A DNA stretch of 64,000 nucleotides from Bacteroidaceae bacterium (GCA_024697945.1 JAILRU010000048.1:62001-126000); one strand, 5' to 3'. Shown: positions 27,502-36,963, numbered from the stretch's first letter. The notes: generated by a model not told the origin, from the letters alone. Made by a program: numbers and translations.

Positions 27502-30500
27502 ATGAAGAAGTTTACATTTCTCTTTATGATGCTTCTCGGTTACGGATTGTCCTCCCATGCGGAAGGCTTGGAAGATCTGGTTTTCGAGAATGGCATCGTG
27601 CAAATCTCCACAGCGGATGATTTGAAGAACTTCGCTTTGGCAGTCAATGAAGGCAACACGGAACTGGATGCAGTACTGAATGCTGATGTTGACTATGCGG
27701 ATTTCTTGAAAATCGGAGATATTGGCGACCATAAGTATGCCGGTATCTTCGATGGTAAGTTCCATTGCATTACTTACAACTGCGAGGCTACAGGTTCCAG
27801 CTTTGGACTGTTCGGTGGCTTGTCAGGTACGGTCAAGAACCTGAAAGTAGATGGCTCCATCACTACCAATACTAATAAGATTGGCGGTCTGGTAGGCGAG
27901 TGCTTCAGTGGTACTATCGAGAACTGCTATTCGTCGGTTGACATCATCGGTACTGCTGCGATAGATGCCTGTTATGCAGGCATTCTGGCTCGCTCAAGTG
28001 CTTCGGGCGTAAAGGTCATTAACTGTATCTACGACGGTACTATCGATGCTCCTGAAGCAGGCAATATGGCCAGTATCGTGGGTTGGGCAGGAGACGACTG
28101 CAATGCCACTGTCACCAACTGTATATTCACAGGAACCATCAATGGTAACGCAGAATATCCCAACGAGAACGTCAGCTACACCATTGCCCGTCGTCCCACT
28201 GTCATTACAGTCAGCAACTGCTATTATGTAAACGAATGGGTTACCTATAACGAAGGTAGCACGCAAGTGACAGAAGAGGAGGTTGCATCGGGCGAACTCT
28301 GCTACATGATAAATGGTGACCAGACCACTATCACATGGTGGCAGACTCTGGGCACAGACCCCGTTCCTGTTCCCTTCTCGAACAGCCTGCAAGTGTATGC
28401 AGCAGGAAACCTGGACTGCACGGGACAGAGTGCCGACGGTTCCGAACTTACCTACTCAAACACCAAGACGCAGGACATCCCCGACCATCAGTATGAGAAT
28501 GGTATCTGTATCATCTGCGGTAAGGTGGATCCCAGCATGGCCTCTCTGGTGGACGGCTTCTATCAGATTGAAACTGCCGAGCAGTTCATTTGGTTTGCCA
28601 ATCTGGTTAATCAGGGCGACAATACCGCCAATGCCAAGTTGATAGACGACATCGACCTGTCTGGTCATGAATTTACCGTTATCGCTACCAGTGGCAACCA
28701 CTACAAGGGTATCTTCGACGGTAACTATAAGACCCTGACCATCGACCTGACTGCAGAAACAAGCAGCTGGGGTCTCTTCCGTTATTTGGACGGTACCATC
28801 CAGAACCTGTACCTCACTGGAGATCTCTATACCGAATGGAGCAAAGTTGGTCCGTTGGTAGGTGAAATCTTTGGTGGTAAGGTACTGAATGTTGTCTGCG
28901 ACGTTAATGTGCTTAGCGGATACCCAGGCGACGGTGCCATCTCGGGTCTCGTCGGTCGTGGCAGTGCCGATGGTTCCCTCATAGAGAACTGTATCTTCGC
29001 AGGTACCATCACGGGTAGCAACTACAATAGTGCTGCCTTCATCGGCTGGTCAGGCTCATTGTCAACCATTACCAACTGTGCTTTCACAGGTAGCATAGAA
29101 GTGGATGCCAGTCAGGGTAATCCCTATACCTTTGCCCGTAATCCGGGTAATGTGACTTGCACCAGCTGCTATTTCGTCAATGAGTTTGGTTCGCATCAGG
29201 ACAACACCACCCAGATTGCTGAAGAGGATGTCAAAAGCGGACGGCTCTGCTATCTGCTGAACGGCGACCAGTCGCAGATAGTTTGGAACCAGACAATTGA
29301 AGAAAGCAAAATTCCCGTTCCGTTCCCCACTCAGGAACGTGTTTACAATGCCGGCGACGTTTACGGAAATGCTTACGATGCAGCAACGTATGCCGATTTT
29401 GCCCAGAAAGTCCTTGACGTAGAACGTGAGTATTGCAATGACCTCCTGGCACAGAAGAGCCTCGTGGAGAGCTATCTGGAAAGTTTGGATGCATTGGAGT
29501 CATGCAACAATATTGATGAGTTCATGACTGTATGGAACAACCTCTTGGAATTGCGCAACAGCGTCAAGTCTTGTGCTGAAGCATACGCAGCCTACCAAAA
29601 GAAAGTTGAAGACACAGACAAGTATCTGGAAGAGCATGATGACTTCTCCGGCAAGAAGCGTGAAGAGCTGGAGGACTATCTGCGCACCAATGAGGAGCCC
29701 AGCAGCACATATCCAAGGGGAACTGCCCTCTATATCTTGGAAAAGTGCGAACTCACTGAGGAAGAAATCTTGGCAGAAACCAAGAAGATTGATGCCATGC
29801 TGGAAGCAGCTATTACAGAGCAGCCCCAAGCTGGTACGGATATGACCATGCTGCTGACCAATCCGACCTTCCGGGATGGCTTCGATGGTTGGGAAGGCCA
29901 GGTAGGCACAGGCCATAAGGGTGCTGAGGGCAGCGAGATGTATGCTGCTGAATGCTATAATGCCACTATGGATATGTACCAGACCATTACAGGTCTTGCA
30001 AATGGTGTGTATGAGGTACAGATCAATGGTGTGTACCGTCCCTATCCAGGCGCTGACAATCTGTATAACACCAATTATGCCGCCATGCTTACTGCCAACG
30101 GCATGACCAACTATTTCCAGGTTCTCGTAGAGGATGCTATCCCAATGAGCGAGGCCGTGGATGGTTTCAACTGTAACCTCACAGGCGAATATCCCGATTT
30201 CGAAGTGGTTGATTTCAATGGTGAGGATGGCTACGTACCCCGTGGACTGGTAGGATATTGCAGGGCATTCGAGAGTGGCCGCTACCAGAATGCCATCCTG
30301 GCAAACGTAACCGACGGCACTCTGACGATTGGAATCAAAGTGCTTGGCTCAGGCCGTGAAAATGATGCCTTCGGCTTTGGTAACGTGAAACTCTTCTATC
30401 ATGGTGAACTGGACCAGGCTGGTGGAGGTCTCGACAATGTCCTGGAGTCCCAGGCTGCACGTGCCTATACCATGCTGAATAATTACGAGTACAGCCTCGA

Positions 30501-32766
30501 TGAATATGCCATTTATCCCAACTTCTCCAACGAGATTAAGGAGAAACTGCAGAATGCAATTGATGCAGTAGCCACTACCACAGACAATAATGCAAAGATC
30601 GCTCTGGTAACACAATTCTCCGATCTCTTCCAGGAAACATACGTTTGTAAGAAGAACTACATCAACCTGATGAGTGAGTATGACAAGCTCAACACCCTCA
30701 TGGATGAGTTGGCTCCCTTCTTTACAGATGCAGAGATGGACGAGATAAATCCGCTTTTGGAGACGCTTCTCTCCTATTATGAAGGTGAAGCTTCTACTGA
30801 GGAAGCTGGCAAGGACCACTTGCAGTCGCTCTCGTTCATGCCCAAGAAGGTGGATGGCGTATATCAACTCAGTACACCTGTTGAGCTGGTACTTTTCGCC
30901 AATCTGGTCAATGCAGGAGAAACGGATGCCAATGCCATTCTGACCGACGACATCGATGCCTCCGATGCAGATATGAAGATGATTTCTACTGTTGACAACA
31001 AGTACGCAGGTACATTCGACGGTCAGGGGCATACCATTACCTACACGATGTTTGCCACCGAGGAAGGCGTTGGTCTCTTCCGAGCTCTTACTGGTACCAT
31101 CAAGAACCTGAATGTTGCAGGTACTATCTATACTTCTTTGAAGAAGGCTGGCGGTATCGTAGCTGAGATATTCGGTGGAACCATTCAGAACTGCGTATCG
31201 TCTGTTAATATTGAATCCGACTTCAATGACGATGCTGCTTACGCAGGTATTGCATTCCGTGCTAGTGCTACAGGATGTGTCGTCAAGGATTGTATCTACA
31301 CAGGTACCATCAATGCTCCTGAAGCATTCAATATGGCAGGTATCTTAGGCTTCACGGGCAGCGACTGCACTTCTACTGTCAGCAACTGTCTGTTCATGGG
31401 TAATATTATCGGCAGTGACAGAAGTACGGATTATCCTTCCTATACTATCTCTCGTAACCCCAGTGTTTCTGTTGTCGAGAACTGCTACTATATGAACGGA
31501 TTTGGTACGCCCAACGCAGGTTCTACCGAAGTAACAGCCGAGCAGATAGCAAGCGGTGAGGTTGCCTTCCTGCTGAACGGAGACCAGAAGAATATCCAGT
31601 GGACGCAGAATATTCCTGAGGACAGCTATCCCGTTCCATTCCTCACACGCGGCATCGTTTATGCCAACGGCTCTCTCAAGTGCGACGGCAAGACTCCCGT
31701 GGAAGGTACAACGGTTAGCTACAGCAACACCGAGGGCAGCACTATCGAAGACCACAACTTCGAGGATGGCTTCTGCACCGTATGTAACACACCAGACCTC
31801 ACTATGGCAGAACTCGTAGATGGCTTCTGGCAGATTGGTACGGCAAAGCAGCTGGTATGGTTTGCCAAGAAGGTTAACTTCGGTGACACCCAGGACAATG
31901 CCCAGCTGACAGCCGACATTAATCTGGCTGAGATGATGGACGAATTCCCCATGATTGGTACTACGAGCAAGAAGTACGAAGGTGTATTCGATGGCCGATG
32001 CCACACCATCAGTATCAACAAGGTGAACGAAGTAGAAGGCTTCGGCCTGTTCCGTGCCCTGAGCGGTACTGTCAAGAACCTGCGCACAGCCGGCACCATC
32101 AATACCAGCGCCAAGAGAATAGGCGGTATCGTGTGCGAAATCTATGGTGGCACCATCGAGAACTGTGAGAGTGCTGTCGATATCATATCCACCTTCAACG
32201 GTGATGCCCTTACTGGTGGTATCGTGGGTCGTGGAAGCGGCGACAACAGCGTCATCAACAACTGTCTGTTCAGTGGTACTCTCAAGAGCGACGTGGCATG
32301 GAACTGTATCCCCATCGTAGGCTGGTGTGGTAACGTTACCTACATCACCAACACCCTCTCTGTAGGCAAGTTGGAAGTTTCCCTCTACGCAAGCGGCACG
32401 CCCTATTCTCTCGCTCGCAACCCAGGCAACGCCAAGTGTACCAATTGCTATTTCCTGAACCAGATGGGCGACATTAACGAAGGCTCTCAACAGGTTACTG
32501 AGGAGCAGCTGAAGAGTGGCGAGGTTTGCGCCTTGCTGAATGCCGGTCAGGATACAGAACAATGGACTCAGGCCGATTATTATCCCGTTCCGTTTACCGG
32601 TTCTGACTATGAAGATGGAATTCGTTCAATTGATAATGGACAATTGACAATTGATAATGAAGCCATCTATGATTTGAGCGGTCGCCAAATCGTAAATAGT
32701 CAATCGTCAAATCGTAAATTACAAAAGGGTATCTATATCATCAACGGCAAGAAAGTGCTGTTCTGA
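27502..32766 (+). CDS. 1,754-residue secreted protein with four GLUG-like modules
   Basis: Signal peptide MMLLGYGLSSHA. Four related modules of about 270 residues lie at about 30-327, 347-613, 1117-1380 and 1434-1697. Each runs: LVDGFYQIETAEQFIWFAN-type opening, a DDIDLSG step, Y.G.FDG, GLFG.LSGTVKNL, GGLVGE..GTIENC, and a CYYVNEWG-type end with LLNGDQ. These are GLUG-type beta-helix repeats of surface adhesins and glycan-binding proteins. Between modules 2 and 3 lie a charged helical segment (about 634-777), a CBM-like sandwich (about 782-967, VYEVQINGVYRPYPG) and a second helical segment (980-1100). The tail is YDLSGRQIV...KGIYIINGKK, with an SIDNGQLTIDNE insert before it that matches the aattgataatg repeat. 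Followed after 9 bp by the CotH gene. Confidence 0.85.
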   Translation: MKKFTFLFMMLLGYGLSSHAEGLEDLVFENGIVQISTADDLKNFALAVNEGNTELDAVLNADVDYADFLKIGDIGDHKYAGIFDGKFHCITYNCEATGSSFGLFGGLSGTVKNLKVDGSITTNTNKIGGLVGECFSGTIENCYSSVDIIGTAAIDACYAGILARSSASGVKVINCIYDGTIDAPEAGNMASIVGWAGDDCNATVTNCIFTGTINGNAEYPNENVSYTIARRPTVITVSNCYYVNEWVTYNEGSTQVTEEEVASGELCYMINGDQTTITWWQTLGTDPVPVPFSNSLQVYAAGNLDCTGQSADGSELTYSNTKTQDIPDHQYENGICIICGKVDPSMASLVDGFYQIETAEQFIWFANLVNQGDNTANAKLIDDIDLSGHEFTVIATSGNHYKGIFDGNYKTLTIDLTAETSSWGLFRYLDGTIQNLYLTGDLYTEWSKVGPLVGEIFGGKVLNVVCDVNVLSGYPGDGAISGLVGRGSADGSLIENCIFAGTITGSNYNSAAFIGWSGSLSTITNCAFTGSIEVDASQGNPYTFARNPGNVTCTSCYFVNEFGSHQDNTTQIAEEDVKSGRLCYLLNGDQSQIVWNQTIEESKIPVPFPTQERVYNAGDVYGNAYDAATYADFAQKVLDVEREYCNDLLAQKSLVESYLESLDALESCNNIDEFMTVWNNLLELRNSVKSCAEAYAAYQKKVEDTDKYLEEHDDFSGKKREELEDYLRTNEEPSSTYPRGTALYILEKCELTEEEILAETKKIDAMLEAAITEQPQAGTDMTMLLTNPTFRDGFDGWEGQVGTGHKGAEGSEMYAAECYNATMDMYQTITGLANGVYEVQINGVYRPYPGADNLYNTNYAAMLTANGMTNYFQVLVEDAIPMSEAVDGFNCNLTGEYPDFEVVDFNGEDGYVPRGLVGYCRAFESGRYQNAILANVTDGTLTIGIKVLGSGRENDAFGFGNVKLFYHGELDQAGGGLDNVLESQAARAYTMLNNYEYSLDEYAIYPNFSNEIKEKLQNAIDAVATTTDNNAKIALVTQFSDLFQETYVCKKNYINLMSEYDKLNTLMDELAPFFTDAEMDEINPLLETLLSYYEGEASTEEAGKDHLQSLSFMPKKVDGVYQLSTPVELVLFANLVNAGETDANAILTDDIDASDADMKMISTVDNKYAGTFDGQGHTITYTMFATEEGVGLFRALTGTIKNLNVAGTIYTSLKKAGGIVAEIFGGTIQNCVSSVNIESDFNDDAAYAGIAFRASATGCVVKDCIYTGTINAPEAFNMAGILGFTGSDCTSTVSNCLFMGNIIGSDRSTDYPSYTISRNPSVSVVENCYYMNGFGTPNAGSTEVTAEQIASGEVAFLLNGDQKNIQWTQNIPEDSYPVPFLTRGIVYANGSLKCDGKTPVEGTTVSYSNTEGSTIEDHNFEDGFCTVCNTPDLTMAELVDGFWQIGTAKQLVWFAKKVNFGDTQDNAQLTADINLAEMMDEFPMIGTTSKKYEGVFDGRCHTISINKVNEVEGFGLFRALSGTVKNLRTAGTINTSAKRIGGIVCEIYGGTIENCESAVDIISTFNGDALTGGIVGRGSGDNSVINNCLFSGTLKSDVAWNCIPIVGWCGNVTYITNTLSVGKLEVSLYASGTPYSLARNPGNAKCTNCYFLNQMGDINEGSQQVTEEQLKSGEVCALLNAGQDTEQWTQADYYPVPFTGSDYEDGIRSIDNGQLTIDNEAIYDLSGRQIVNSQSSNRKLQKGIYIINGKKVLF
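32630..32730. repeat. aattgataatgg and gtcaatcgtcaaatcg repeats in the GLUG-protein tail
   Basis: 32,630-32,660 encodes SIDNGQLTIDNE before the tail; 32,695-32,728 encodes the NSQSSNRK linker within it. The giant protein has a near-identical linker sequence at 19,500-19,530. Confidence 0.75.
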
Positions 32767-32775
32767 TTCGTTGTA

Positions 32776-34977
32776 ATGCTTAAGAAGGCACTCATTCTGT
32801 TTGTAGGACTGTCCTTTGCCGCAGTAACGGCAAGGGCAGTCCCTACTTTCAACAGAGCCCACGGGGTCTGTAAGAGTCCCTTCTTGCTGAGGGTGAAAAG
32901 CGAAGAGGCTGAAGCTGTCGTAAGATATACCTTGGACGGTAGCGAGCCAACGGCAGAAAGCCCACAGTTTACCACAAACTTCTATGTCACCAGCACAACC
33001 ATCATACGTGCTGCGGAATTCAAGGGCGACACCAGGAGTTCCGACGTAGTGACGGCATCCTATATCTTTCCAGCCTCTGTGCTCGAGCAGCCCGCCTTGC
33101 CGGAGGGTTACCCTACCACCTGGGGCAAGTTCACGTCCATGAGCGGTACAGCACCTGCCGATTATGAGATGGACCCCGAGCTGACCTCAAACAGTTCTTA
33201 TGCCAAGAAAATCAAGGATGCCTTCTACTCCATTCCCACGTTGTCCATCGTGACAGACAAAGGGAACCTCTTTAACAAGGAAAAGGATGAGCAGACGGGA
33301 GGCATCTATATCTACACAGGCACTTCCGACAGCAACGGACGCGGATGGGAACGCCCTGCCTCGGTAGAGTTGATGGGCGAGGGGCACGACCTCACGACAA
33401 CCTGTGGGCTGAAGATTCACGGTGGACAGGGTCGTGTGCCCGAGAAGAATCCCAAACACTCCTTCCGTCTCACCTTCAAAGACGAATATGGCAAGAAAAC
33501 CCTCAAATATCCCGTCTTCGGAGAAGAGAATGTGGCTCGCTTCAACTCACTCATCGTGCGTACCTTCTATAATTATTCGTGGATACACTCCGATGCCACC
33601 CAGCGCACCAGAGCCCAGTACGCCAGGGACCTGTGGGCCCGTCGTATGCAGAAACGCATGGGGTACGATACCAGCGACGCACTCTATGTCAATGTTTTCA
33701 TAAACGGCCTCTATTGGGGACTTTACAACCTGTCCGAACGTATCGACGACGATTACTGCAAGTACCATTTTGGCGGCTTAAAGTCAGACTACGACGTGAT
33801 AAAGCGTGAAGACTACTTAGAGGCGGCAGAAGGCACGCTCGACAAATGGAACCAGCTGATGCGCCTTTCCGAAAAGGCTTCCACGCCTGAGACGTACAGA
33901 GTCATCACAGGGGCTGCACCTGCGACGACAGATGCAGGACCGGAAGCCCTGCTCGATGTGGACAATTTCATCGATTACATGCTCATCAACCAATACTGTG
34001 GAAATAACGACTGGGACCATCACAACTGGATAGCCGTCAACAACAGGGAAGATTCCACGCAAGGCTTCCGCTTCATCTGTTGGGATTCGGAGCAGACCCT
34101 GTACAGCGCCTCCAAGAACGTCCTCGACGTTAATAACAAGGACTGCCCCACATACCTCTTCCAGAACATGATGAAAAACCCGGCCTTCAAACATCGGTTC
34201 ATAGATCGTGCCTATAAGCACCTTGAGGATGACTGTGGTGAACTGTGCCCGACACAGGCACAAGCGCTTTGGGACAGCCTGCAGAGTGTAATCTCATTGG
34301 CCATATATGCCGAGTCTGCCCGCTGGGGTGATTATCGCAAGGATGTGCACCCTTACACCTCACAAGGTGAACTGTATCGAGCAGATACACATCATGCCCT
34401 CGAGAACAAGAGAATGGTAGAGGAATTCTTCCCCCAGCGCACTGCCAACCTCATTGCCCAACTGAAGAAGAAGGGATGGTATGCCAATGTGGATGCACCT
34501 GAGTTTCTCGTTAACGGCAGGAAGGTTGCCGAGGGCGACACCATTCTCCTCACCGACGAACTTACCCTCTCGCAGGGAACCTATATCATGTACACCATCG
34601 ACGGCAGCTACCCTGTCTCATGGGCGGACGATACCGCAGGCGAAGTGACTCCCGATGCAACCCTCTACAGCATGGAGAACCTTGCTAAGATTCTCACCCC
34701 AGGAGAAGTGACGCTGCGTGCCGCCAGCAAGGACGGTTCCAACTGGAGTGCCACCGTCACACGCACCATTCACGTCATGGAAGATTGGGATGATGGCATT
34801 GTAGAAATTCAAAACGACGCTCCGCATCTAAATGATAAAGGACAATTGATAAATGATAATGCAGTCTATGACCTCAGCGGCCGCCGCATTGATAATTCAA
34901 AATTCAAAATTCAAAATTCAAAATTGCCTAAAGGGATCAACATCACCAACGGGAAAAAAATTATAAATAGTAAATAA
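32776..34977 (+). CDS. CotH-kinase-family secreted protein
   Basis: 733 residues; signal peptide ILFVGLSFAAVTARA. Residues about 25-95 are a chitobiase/FN3-like module (VRYTLDGSEPT...TTIIRAAEFKGD), and a second copy lies near 575-660 (IMYTIDGSYPVS). The CotH domain spans about 140-480: LKIHGGQGRVPEKNPKHSFR, NVFINGLYWGLYNLSERID, DWDHHNWIAVNN and FRFICWDSEQTL. CotH homologues are atypical protein kinases; kinase activity here is not tested. The tail YDLSGRRI...LPKGINITNGKK carries an aattcaaa repeat as linker. It sits in an apparent operon with the GLUG protein (9 bp) and the FKBP gene (4 bp). Confidence 0.85.
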   Translation: MLKKALILFVGLSFAAVTARAVPTFNRAHGVCKSPFLLRVKSEEAEAVVRYTLDGSEPTAESPQFTTNFYVTSTTIIRAAEFKGDTRSSDVVTASYIFPASVLEQPALPEGYPTTWGKFTSMSGTAPADYEMDPELTSNSSYAKKIKDAFYSIPTLSIVTDKGNLFNKEKDEQTGGIYIYTGTSDSNGRGWERPASVELMGEGHDLTTTCGLKIHGGQGRVPEKNPKHSFRLTFKDEYGKKTLKYPVFGEENVARFNSLIVRTFYNYSWIHSDATQRTRAQYARDLWARRMQKRMGYDTSDALYVNVFINGLYWGLYNLSERIDDDYCKYHFGGLKSDYDVIKREDYLEAAEGTLDKWNQLMRLSEKASTPETYRVITGAAPATTDAGPEALLDVDNFIDYMLINQYCGNNDWDHHNWIAVNNREDSTQGFRFICWDSEQTLYSASKNVLDVNNKDCPTYLFQNMMKNPAFKHRFIDRAYKHLEDDCGELCPTQAQALWDSLQSVISLAIYAESARWGDYRKDVHPYTSQGELYRADTHHALENKRMVEEFFPQRTANLIAQLKKKGWYANVDAPEFLVNGRKVAEGDTILLTDELTLSQGTYIMYTIDGSYPVSWADDTAGEVTPDATLYSMENLAKILTPGEVTLRAASKDGSNWSATVTRTIHVMEDWDDGIVEIQNDAPHLNDKGQLINDNAVYDLSGRRIDNSKFKIQNSKLPKGINITNGKKIINSK
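34831..34927. repeat. aattgataaatgataat and aattcaaa repeats in the CotH tail
   Basis: 34,831-34,860 precedes the tail. 34,891-34,927 holds about four copies of aattcaaa and encodes DNSKFKIQNSKL between SGRRI and PKGINI. The same unit is intergenic at 57,220-57,246. Confidence 0.85.
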
Positions 34978-34981
34978 AAAA

Positions 34982-35566
34982 ATGGCTACAGAAAATCCAA
35001 ACAAGTACATTGCAGTAACTTATAAGCTCTATACGAGCGCTCAGGGCGAGAAGCCCGAACTGACAGAAGAGACCGCAGAAGGCGACCCCTTTATCTTTAT
35101 CAGCGCATTGGGTATGACGCTCGATGCTTTCGAGGCACAGATAGTGCCCCTGAAGGTAGGCGACGCGTTCGATTTCACCCTCGCTCCTGCCGATGCCTAT
35201 GGCGAATATGAGGCAGCAGGCAAGCAGTCAGTACCCCGTAATATATTCGAAATCAACGGAAAGCTGGATTCACGCTTCATCTACGAGGGAGCTGTAGTAC
35301 CTCTGGCCAGTCCTGATGGAGCACGCTTCAACGGCACTATCGTCGAGATTGGCGAGGAGAAGATAACCGTTGACCTCAATCATCCCCTGGCAGGCAAGAG
35401 CCTGAACTTTGTGGGAACAGTCGTTGAAAGCCGCGAGGCCACAAACGAAGAGGTTCGCGATGCCCTCAACCAGATAACAGGCTGCGGCGGTGGCTGTGGC
35501 GGTTGTGGTGGCGGCAGCTGCGAAGGTTGCGGCGATAAAGGCGGCGGCTGCAGCGGTTGCAATTGA
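34982..35566 (+). CDS. FKBP/SlyD-type peptidyl-prolyl isomerase with Cys/Gly-rich tail
   Basis: 194 residues, no signal peptide, so cytoplasmic. An FKBP fold with the SlyD-type insert-in-flap arrangement is suggested by YKLYTS...GDPFIFISALGMTLDAFE, VGDAFDFTLAPADAYGEY and VDLNHPLAGKSLNFVGTV. The last 28 residues are almost all Gly and Cys (motifs GCGGGCGGCGGG, CEGCG, CSGCN; eight Cys), likely a metal-binding tail as in SlyD, where Ni is bound by a His/Cys-rich tail. It follows CotH by 4 bp. The stop lies 1 bp from the convergent transposase stop. Confidence 0.88.
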   Translation: MATENPNKYIAVTYKLYTSAQGEKPELTEETAEGDPFIFISALGMTLDAFEAQIVPLKVGDAFDFTLAPADAYGEYEAAGKQSVPRNIFEINGKLDSRFIYEGAVVPLASPDGARFNGTIVEIGEEKITVDLNHPLAGKSLNFVGTVVESREATNEEVRDALNQITGCGGGCGGCGGGSCEGCGDKGGGCSGCN

Positions 35567-35567
35567 T

Positions 35568-36752
35568 TCATAACTGATGGCATATTTCTTCTGCCATATC
35601 ATTGAGTGCCACACAATCCGCACGACTGATGTGCCGCTTATTAGCATCATACGCCCAAGGACTTAGGACAAGGACACGCCCCGCAGCACAAGCATCAAAA
35701 AAAGCGTCAGAAGGCTTATAATAATCACGGAAGCCATTATCGACGAGACAGATGAATGGCAATTGCTCACGCAGCAGCACCTGCATCACCTGCTTCTCAT
35801 GAGTTGAAATAAATGGCGACACCATGACTGTACCTGCGCGAGCCGCCAGTACACAGGAATTCTTGTAGTTCCGCAATGGCTCCACATCACCACGTTCTTC
35901 CGCTTTCACCATCGAACTTCGCACATGTACCGTTGCAAATCTCTCAGCCATCAGTAGCGTCGTATTCCCCACGCCATCGTAGCTACGCCCACCAATCATT
36001 ATCTCCCGTTGCACACGAAAGAAGCCAGGCCTCAAGCGTTTGGTGGCCAGCCGCTGTGGATTCATGTCAATATAACGGATGGTATTGGGCAGTTGTGTAT
36101 TACGCCCCATCGGACGGATAAAAGGCATCTCAGTGAAGACCGGCTGCAACTGGTAATAAGCATCTTCGCCCATCTGCTCACGCAGCTTCGCTGAAAAAGC
36201 CTCCAACCTGGCCGTCTCTTCCTGAAGATTCTGCTGCCCCACATCTTCTTGGCCATACAGGCCATCTTTGGGGCAGTCCCGTCTATCTTCTTGGTGGTCT
36301 CGTATTTCTTCTTGGCAGTTTCTCCGAATGTTATTCGGAATAATCAAAGAAGGAATGTTATTCGGAATAATCAAAGAAGGAACACCATTCTGAACAACCA
36401 AAGAAGCCCGCCCCAGCTTCTTGGTAGCTTGCCAGAATCCCCTCACCAAGCCCCTGATTCCAGTAGGCATGGTTCGCCTGACGTACAACACCGCATGCAG
36501 ATGGTCGGGCATTAAGCAGAAATGCAGCACCTGCACCTCTGGATGATAATGTGGAATGCTGAGCAGGCAATTCACCAATGCATTCCCCAACGCCGTACGC
36601 CTCACTTTGGCCTTGCTCGGATCATTGTCTGGCATTTCGAGCCAACCCAACAAAGGCCTGCGGTCAGGGATTGTCAGCGTGACGTGATACAGGCCGATGC
36701 CCTTCCATGTCGTGCCAGGCTCCTGCCATTTCCATTTCTCTTGCTCCGCCAT
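35568..36752 (-). CDS. REP-associated (HUH/Y1) transposase with extra C-terminal Rossmann-like domain
   Basis: 394 residues. The N-terminal 250 or so show a TnpA_REP/IS200-like single-strand transposase: YHVTLTIPDRRPLLG, the metal-binding HUH-type motif LHFCLMPDHLHAVLYV, GLVRGFWQATKKLGRA, and the catalytic-Tyr helix TIRYIDMNPQRLATKR (YxxxNP pattern). A Gln/Asp/Glu-rich insert at about 125-175 includes a 27-bp duplication (SLIIPNNIP twice). The last 110 residues (GVGNTTLLMAERFATVHV, GTVMVSPFISTHEKQVM, LPFICLVDNG, GRVLVLSPWA) resemble a SLOG/DprA-like nucleotide- or ssDNA-binding fold; that assignment is inference. Such enzymes mobilise REP-type palindromes rather than themselves. No IS ends were found. 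Confidence 0.75.
   Translation of the reverse strand: MAEQEKWKWQEPGTTWKGIGLYHVTLTIPDRRPLLGWLEMPDNDPSKAKVRRTALGNALVNCLLSIPHYHPEVQVLHFCLMPDHLHAVLYVRRTMPTGIRGLVRGFWQATKKLGRASLVVQNGVPSLIIPNNIPSLIIPNNIRRNCQEEIRDHQEDRRDCPKDGLYGQEDVGQQNLQEETARLEAFSAKLREQMGEDAYYQLQPVFTEMPFIRPMGRNTQLPNTIRYIDMNPQRLATKRLRPGFFRVQREIMIGGRSYDGVGNTTLLMAERFATVHVRSSMVKAEERGDVEPLRNYKNSCVLAARAGTVMVSPFISTHEKQVMQVLLREQLPFICLVDNGFRDYYKPSDAFFDACAAGRVLVLSPWAYDANKRHISRADCVALNDMAEEICHQL
36308..36385. repeat. 27-bp direct duplication within the transposase gene
   Basis: gaatgttattcggaataatc (with aaagaag) occurs twice in tandem near 36,327-36,380. The 34-nt segment 36,308-36,341 just before it matches intergenic 36,918-36,951 at 29 of 34 positions in the same orientation. 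Confidence 0.7.
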
Positions 36753-36955
36753 CTACTCTATTCTATATTATAATAACGCAGAAATGACATGATTATTGCA
36801 CCAGGCTCCTTGTATATCGCTTTGCTCTGCCCTTAGTGTGCTCACACACCTTTCACCCACCAATCCTTTAGCATCTATTCCTTCTTTGATAGTTCCCCAC
36901 CGAATGCCAGCCAATTCCTTCTTGGAAGTTCCTCCGAATGTAATTTGAAATACCC

Positions 36956-36963
36956 TATCTTTG
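36956..36963 (+). promoter_or_regulatory. Orphan promoter-like element
   Basis: TATCTTTGCAATT matches strong local promoters but no plus-strand gene follows for over 1 kb. It may be the promoter of a deleted gene or of an unrecognised RNA. Confidence 0.35.

Noticed and set aside
31345..32562. 405-codon open frame on the minus strand
   Set aside because: Shadow of the GLUG-repeat gene; its apparent repeats only mirror the real modules.
35490..35566. Frame error at the Cys/Gly end of the FKBP gene
   Set aside because: The frame stays open with regular Gly/Cys codons to a normal stop, as in SlyD-type tails.
35568..36752. Complete IS200-type insertion sequence
   Set aside because: No terminal hairpins or TnpB found, and the motif set fits a resident REP-type transposase.
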